DNA of 64,000 nucleotides from Comamonadaceae bacterium. GTDB lineage: Bacteria; Pseudomonadota; Gammaproteobacteria; Burkholderiales; Burkholderiaceae_C. Positions 60,661 to 64,000 of this stretch are shown here, piece after piece (within the stretch, counting starts at the first letter, position 1; each line of letters begins with the position of its first letter). A program made the position numbers and the translations under genes. The notes beneath the pieces are model-generated. The model saw nothing but the letters and a program-made list of their open reading frames with translations. It searched no databases and had not been told where the DNA came from. The stretch is taken from contig CANFLX010000002.1 in the NCBI GenBank assembly GCA_947447985.1, forward strand, positions 62,001 to 126,000, read 5' to 3'.

Positions 60661-60930
60661 TCAGGCAAACAGGGTGGGAATGCGCATGAACAGGCTGCGC
60701 GTGTAATCCACCAGTGTGGCGAGCTGCCAGCCCCCCACAATCGCCAGCGTGATGGCCAGGGCGGCGAGCTTGGGGATAAAGCTCAGGGTGGACTCGTTGA
60801 TCGAGGTGGCCGCCTGGATGATGCCGATAAACAGGCCCACGGCCAGCGACACGCCCAGGAGGGGCGCCGAAATCAGCACAATCATCCACAGTGCCTGGTG
60901 GCCGAGGTCTACGACGGCTGCAATGTCCAT
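60661..60930 (-). CDS. fliQ: Flagellar export gate protein FliQ
   Basis: 89 aa, two membrane segments; APLLGVSLAVGLFIGIIQAATSINESTLSFIPK is the FliQ signature. Lies between fliP and fliR. Confidence 0.97.
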   Translation of the reverse strand: MDIAAVVDLGHQALWMIVLISAPLLGVSLAVGLFIGIIQAATSINESTLSFIPKLAALAITLAIVGGWQLATLVDYTRSLFMRIPTLFA

Positions 60931-60969
60931 GGTGGGGTTCCCGTGAAATGGTGGAGCGCGGCGCGGGCG

Positions 60970-61713
60970 CTAGTGCACAAAGCTGGCGGCCAACGAGCCC
61001 ATGATCAGGCTCCAGCCGTCTACCAGCACAAACAGCATGAGCTTAAACGGCATGGAAATCATCATCGGCGAGAGCATGGCCATGCCCATGGACATGAGCA
61101 CACTGGCCACAATCAGGTCGATCACGACAAAAGGGATGTAGATCAGAAAGCCGATGGTGAAGGCGCTTTTGAGCTCGGAGGTGATAAAGGCCGGTACCAG
61201 CGTGGTAAACGGCACTTGGCCTGCGTCGGTCACATCGGCCTTGCGGGCCATTTGCATGAACAGGCCGATGTCGTCCTCGCGGGTTTGCTTGAGCATGAAG
61301 CCGCGCAACGGCGCCTCGGCAGCCGCCAGGGCTTTGTCAAACTTCATGCCGTTTTCCATATACGGCACCACGGCGTTGGTGTAGACGTCGGTGAGCACCG
61401 GCGACATGATGAACAGCGTCAAAAACAGCGAAATCCCCACCAGCACGTTGTTGGGCGGCGTCTGGCCGGTGCCTAGCGCCTGGCGCAGGATGGACATGAC
61501 GATGATGATGCGCACAAACGAGGTCATCATCAGCAAGAGCGAGGGCAGCAGCGTGAGCGTGGTCATCAACGCCAGCAGCTGCAAAGACAGGCTGTACTGC
61601 GCGTCTTTGCCGCTGCCGGTCACGTTGACCATAGGAATGCCCTGGCTCCAGGCCGCAACCGGCACCACAAGCAGCATGGCCGCAACAGCGGCCCAGATCC
61701 ATTTAGTTTTCAC
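60970..61713 (-). CDS. fliP: Flagellar export gate protein FliP
   Basis: 247 aa with a signal-like N-terminus and four membrane segments. FliP hallmarks: LLMMTSFVRIIIVMSILRQALGTGQTPPNNVLVGISLFLT and FVVIDLIVASVLMSMGMAMLSPMMISMPFKLMLFVLVDGW. GTG start at 61713, overlapping fliO by 11 bases. Confidence 0.97.
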   Translation of the reverse strand: MKTKWIWAAVAAMLLVVPVAAWSQGIPMVNVTGSGKDAQYSLSLQLLALMTTLTLLPSLLLMMTSFVRIIIVMSILRQALGTGQTPPNNVLVGISLFLTLFIMSPVLTDVYTNAVVPYMENGMKFDKALAAAEAPLRGFMLKQTREDDIGLFMQMARKADVTDAGQVPFTTLVPAFITSELKSAFTIGFLIYIPFVVIDLIVASVLMSMGMAMLSPMMISMPFKLMLFVLVDGWSLIMGSLAASFVH

Positions 61714-62002
61714 GCACGGCTTCCTGTTGCGGGCCCGGGTCGTCCCATTGGCCCAAGGCGGTAAATTGGCTGGCGGTCATGCCCACGAGCACCTGGTGGG
61801 CGCCGACCCGCACCAGCGCCATTTTTTGGCGGGGACCCACGCTGATGGTTTCCAGCACTTGCAGCATGGGTGCGCCCTTGTGTTGGATTTGCAAGCCCTT
61901 CATGCGCTTGAGCGTCCACAAGAGCGCCGCGAGCAAACCCAGCACCAGCAGCATGCTGGCGCTGATGCGCAGCCAATCAATGCTGGTGGTGGCGGTGCCC
62001 AT
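61703..62002 (-). CDS. fliO: Flagellar biosynthesis protein FliO
   Basis: 99 aa, one N-terminal membrane segment (ASMLLVLGLLAALLWTL) and a small cytoplasmic domain (LQVLETISVGPRQKMALVRVGAHQVLVGMTASQ), the FliO pattern. It helps FliP assemble. Gap of six bases from fliN. Confidence 0.93.
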   Translation of the reverse strand: MGTATTSIDWLRISASMLLVLGLLAALLWTLKRMKGLQIQHKGAPMLQVLETISVGPRQKMALVRVGAHQVLVGMTASQFTALGQWDDPGPQQEAVREN

Positions 62003-62008
62003 GGCGGT

Positions 62009-62317
62009 TTAGAGGTTTTTCATCCGCTCAGAGGCGGGCACCACACGGGTCAGGCGAATGCCATAGCGCTCGTTGACCAGCACCACCTCGCCCTGCGCGA
62101 CCACGGTGTTGTTGATCAGCAGGTCCAGCGGCTCGCCGGCAATGCGGTCGAGTTCGACCACGCTGCCTTGCGTGAGGCGCATCAAGTCCTTGATTTTGAT
62201 CATGGCGCGGCCCACTTCGATGCTCATCGTCACGCTGATGTTTTGCAGCACCTCGGGGTTGATCTGATTTTCCGGGTCTTTGGGGCCGGACAGCATGGGG
62301 GTATCGGTGTCGCTCAT
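62009..62317 (-). CDS. fliN: Flagellar motor switch protein FliN
   Basis: 102 aa, a single SpoA domain: VLQNISVTMSIEVGRAMIKIKDLMRLTQGSVVELDRIAGEPLDLLINNTVVAQGEVVLVNERYGIRLT. Forms the base of the C-ring and docks FliH. Confidence 0.97.
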   Translation of the reverse strand: MSDTDTPMLSGPKDPENQINPEVLQNISVTMSIEVGRAMIKIKDLMRLTQGSVVELDRIAGEPLDLLINNTVVAQGEVVLVNERYGIRLTRVVPASERMKNL

Positions 62318-62336
62318 GGCGTCATTCCTGTGAGGT

Positions 62337-63329
62337 TTAGTGGTTACCGGGAACTACGGCGCGTTGTATCTGCACGGCAGTCTGGGCGCCCAGGGTGCCG
62401 ACCTGCACGTCAAAGGCAGGAATGCCATTGGGCTGCAGGCTGGCGAATTCGGGTTTTTTGAAATACAGGATGTCGCCGGGCTGCATCGTCTCGACCACGC
62501 GCAAGGTGGTGTTGACCTGGCCCAAAATGACATTGGCTTCAAGGCAGGCGCCGCCCACGGCCTCTTCGAGGTTTTCGCGCCAAACGCGGTCCGAGTCTTC
62601 GTTGCCGTCGCCGGTTTGCACCCGGCTGCGCAGCAGTTCGCGCACCGGTTTGAGCGATGCATAGGGGTGGATCACGTCGATGAAACCCAGGTTTTGGGTC
62701 GCGGTTTCCGTTTCGAAGCGGCTCAGGATGACCAGGTCGTTTTCATCGGCAATCTGGGCGAACTGGGGGTTGATCTCGGAGCTGACAAACTCAAACTCCA
62801 GCGGCATGACCGGGGCCCAGGCCTCGCGCAGATTGCGGAACGTCACGTCCAAAATCATGTTGATGATGCGCGTCTCCATGGGCGTGAACATGCGTCCGGA
62901 CGATAGCTGCCCTACCGCGCCCTGGCCAAAGCCACCAAAAAAGCTGTCCAGCGAGCTAAACACGATGGTCGGGTCAATCACCACCATGGAATAGCCGCGC
63001 AGCGGGTTCATGCGGATGACGTTGACCGACAAGGGCGCGCGCAGCTCTTTGATGTAATCGCCAAACTTGACGATCTGTACCTTGAGCGGGTTGACGCGCG
63101 GGCTGCTGCGCAGTACTTCGAGCAAGCCCGGGCGAAAAAGGCGGATGAAGCGCTCGTTGATCATGTCAATCGACGTGACGTTGACGCCCAGGCTGCTGTC
63201 TTCGCTGGCAATGTCGTGCTTGCGCACGCGCGCGGCGGTGTTAAAGCCAGTGTCGACCGCGATGGAGCCGTCGCTCACGCCTTCAGCCAGGGCCGAGAGC
63301 TCGTCGGCTGAAAGAAGGTTATCTGCCAT
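62337..63329 (-). CDS. fliM: Flagellar motor switch protein FliM
   Basis: 330 aa. N-terminal LLSADELSALAEGV (the CheY-P binding start), a CheC-like middle domain with the GGxG-type FFGGFGQGAV loop that contacts FliG, and a C-terminal SpoA domain (ANVILGQVNTTLRVVETMQPGDIL). Central C-ring protein. Confidence 0.97.
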   Translation of the reverse strand: MADNLLSADELSALAEGVSDGSIAVDTGFNTAARVRKHDIASEDSSLGVNVTSIDMINERFIRLFRPGLLEVLRSSPRVNPLKVQIVKFGDYIKELRAPLSVNVIRMNPLRGYSMVVIDPTIVFSSLDSFFGGFGQGAVGQLSSGRMFTPMETRIINMILDVTFRNLREAWAPVMPLEFEFVSSEINPQFAQIADENDLVILSRFETETATQNLGFIDVIHPYASLKPVRELLRSRVQTGDGNEDSDRVWRENLEEAVGGACLEANVILGQVNTTLRVVETMQPGDILYFKKPEFASLQPNGIPAFDVQVGTLGAQTAVQIQRAVVPGNH

Positions 63330-63359
63330 AAGGATGTACGTGTACCGAGTCAGGCCAGC

Positions 63360-64000
63360 TTACTGGACGATGAAGGAGGTGAAGTAGATCTCTTCAATGC
63401 CACCAAAGTCTTCGTATTTTTCGAGCAAGGTGTTCATCGCGTCGCGGATCTTGATAGCCAAATCTTTGCGGAAATCGGGCTTGGCCAGATCGGGCTCGGT
63501 CGTCATGCGCATGGCGTCCATGACGACCGAGCGCAGTGCGAATTCGTGCTTCTTGATGTTTTCGACCACCCGCTCGTCGTACCGCGTCATGACGGCAATT
63601 TGCACCGACATCACCTTGCGCGAACCCGCCAGATTCACCAAAAACTCGCGCTCGAGCTGGCTGTAGGTGTATTCAAAGCGTGGGCTGTCAGGCGATTTTT
63701 TATTGAGCTTGGGTGGTCCGCCGGCGTCTTTGCCGCCTTCGGCCTTTTTCTCGCCGTGGCCGCCAGCGGCGGGAGCGCCGTGACCGCCTTCGGCTTTTTT
63801 CTCGCCATGGCCGTCGGCAGCAGGTGCGCCGTGCCCTTCGGCTGCGGGCGCGCCATGGCCGCCGTCCGCACCCTCAGCCATCATCTGGTCGGCCGTAGGT
63901 GCAGGCTTGTTGAAAAAGCCGGTGATAAACAAGGTTCCCACCATCGTGCCGGCGATCAGAACTACCAGTGCAACCACGGCAAGAATGATCTTGACAATGG
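63360..64000 (-). CDS. fliL: Flagellar basal body-associated protein FliL, 5' end outside the window
   Basis: The frame stays open to the last base; a GTG at 63977 lies inside the membrane segment (IVKIILAVVALVVLIAGTMVG), so the true start is beyond 64000. After the membrane segment comes an unusual insert of about 60 residues made of repeated GHGAPAA and GHGEKKAEGG units, then the FliL periplasmic domain (YTYSQLEREFLVNLAGSRKVMSVQIAVMTRYDERVVENIKKHEFALRSVVMDAM). FliL supports stator function. The insert is rich in His, Gly and Lys. Confidence 0.93.
   Translation of the reverse strand, partial: IVKIILAVVALVVLIAGTMVGTLFITGFFNKPAPTADQMMAEGADGGHGAPAAEGHGAPAADGHGEKKAEGGHGAPAAGGHGEKKAEGGKDAGGPPKLNKKSPDSPRFEYTYSQLEREFLVNLAGSRKVMSVQIAVMTRYDERVVENIKKHEFALRSVVMDAMRMTTEPDLAKPDFRKDLAIKIRDAMNTLLEKYEDFGGIEEIYFTSFIVQ

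Overview
This window is one very large flagellar locus. GC content is high. The gene set (sigma54-dependent FleQ- and FleR-like activators, FlgM/sigma28 control, flgA divergent from flgBCDEFGHIJKL) and codon use suggest a motile betaproteobacterium of the Burkholderiales, most like Comamonadaceae (Rhodoferax-type). The genus assignment is inference. Nearly all structural genes lie on the minus strand.

Layout. 73-3074: a membrane-anchored carbonic-anhydrase-like gene, then a lipoprotein and an unknown protein trailing fliJ. 3071-10630: fliJ, fliI, fliH, fliG, fliF, fliE and a FleR/FlrC-type activator, read right to left. 10703-20404: a small Cys-rich protein and two giant, cysteine-free, signal-less repeat proteins (1417 and 1617 aa) on the plus strand. 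20588-27224: fliB (flagellin methylase), fliC, flaG, fliD, flgL. 27241-39674: flgK to flgB. 39933-42981: a LysM/transglycosylase gene, then flgA, flgM and flgN. 42978-46850: an FhlB-like switch protein, fliK, a FimV-like protein, FlgT-like and FlgP-like genes. 46999-54146: an accessory block of two Sel1-repeat proteins, a J-domain/PLD-like protein, a strict 25-residue W-rich repeat protein and a small ORF. 54451-55593: a FleQ-like activator. 55711-64000: two unknown proteins, a DamX-like SPOR protein, flhB, fliR, fliQ, fliP, fliO, fliN, fliM and fliL (cut by the window end).

Regulation can be read from the DNA. Five sites fit sigma54 (TGGCAC-N5-TTGC): before the FleR-like gene, flgB, flgA, flgG and the 71-aa/Sel1 pair. 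Nine sites fit a tight sigma28 pattern (TCAAGNTT-N11-RCCGATTC). They precede fliC, flaG, fliD, flgM, flgP, the carbonic anhydrase and both giant repeat proteins (two in tandem before the 1617-aa gene). The simplest model is FleQ plus sigma54, then FleR plus sigma54, then FliA/FlgM. It puts the carbonic anhydrase, FlgP and the two giants in the late flagellar class.

Unusual points: FlgE (1142 aa), FlgK (1116 aa) and FliD (824 aa) are far longer than usual. FlgE and FlgK carry a related inserted module and FliD has three adhesin-like repeats. FlgJ lacks its muramidase domain, and a separate LysM/SLT enzyme may supply it. FlgP and FlgT homologues suggest an extra basal-body ring. No tRNA, rRNA, CRISPR array or insertion sequence was seen.
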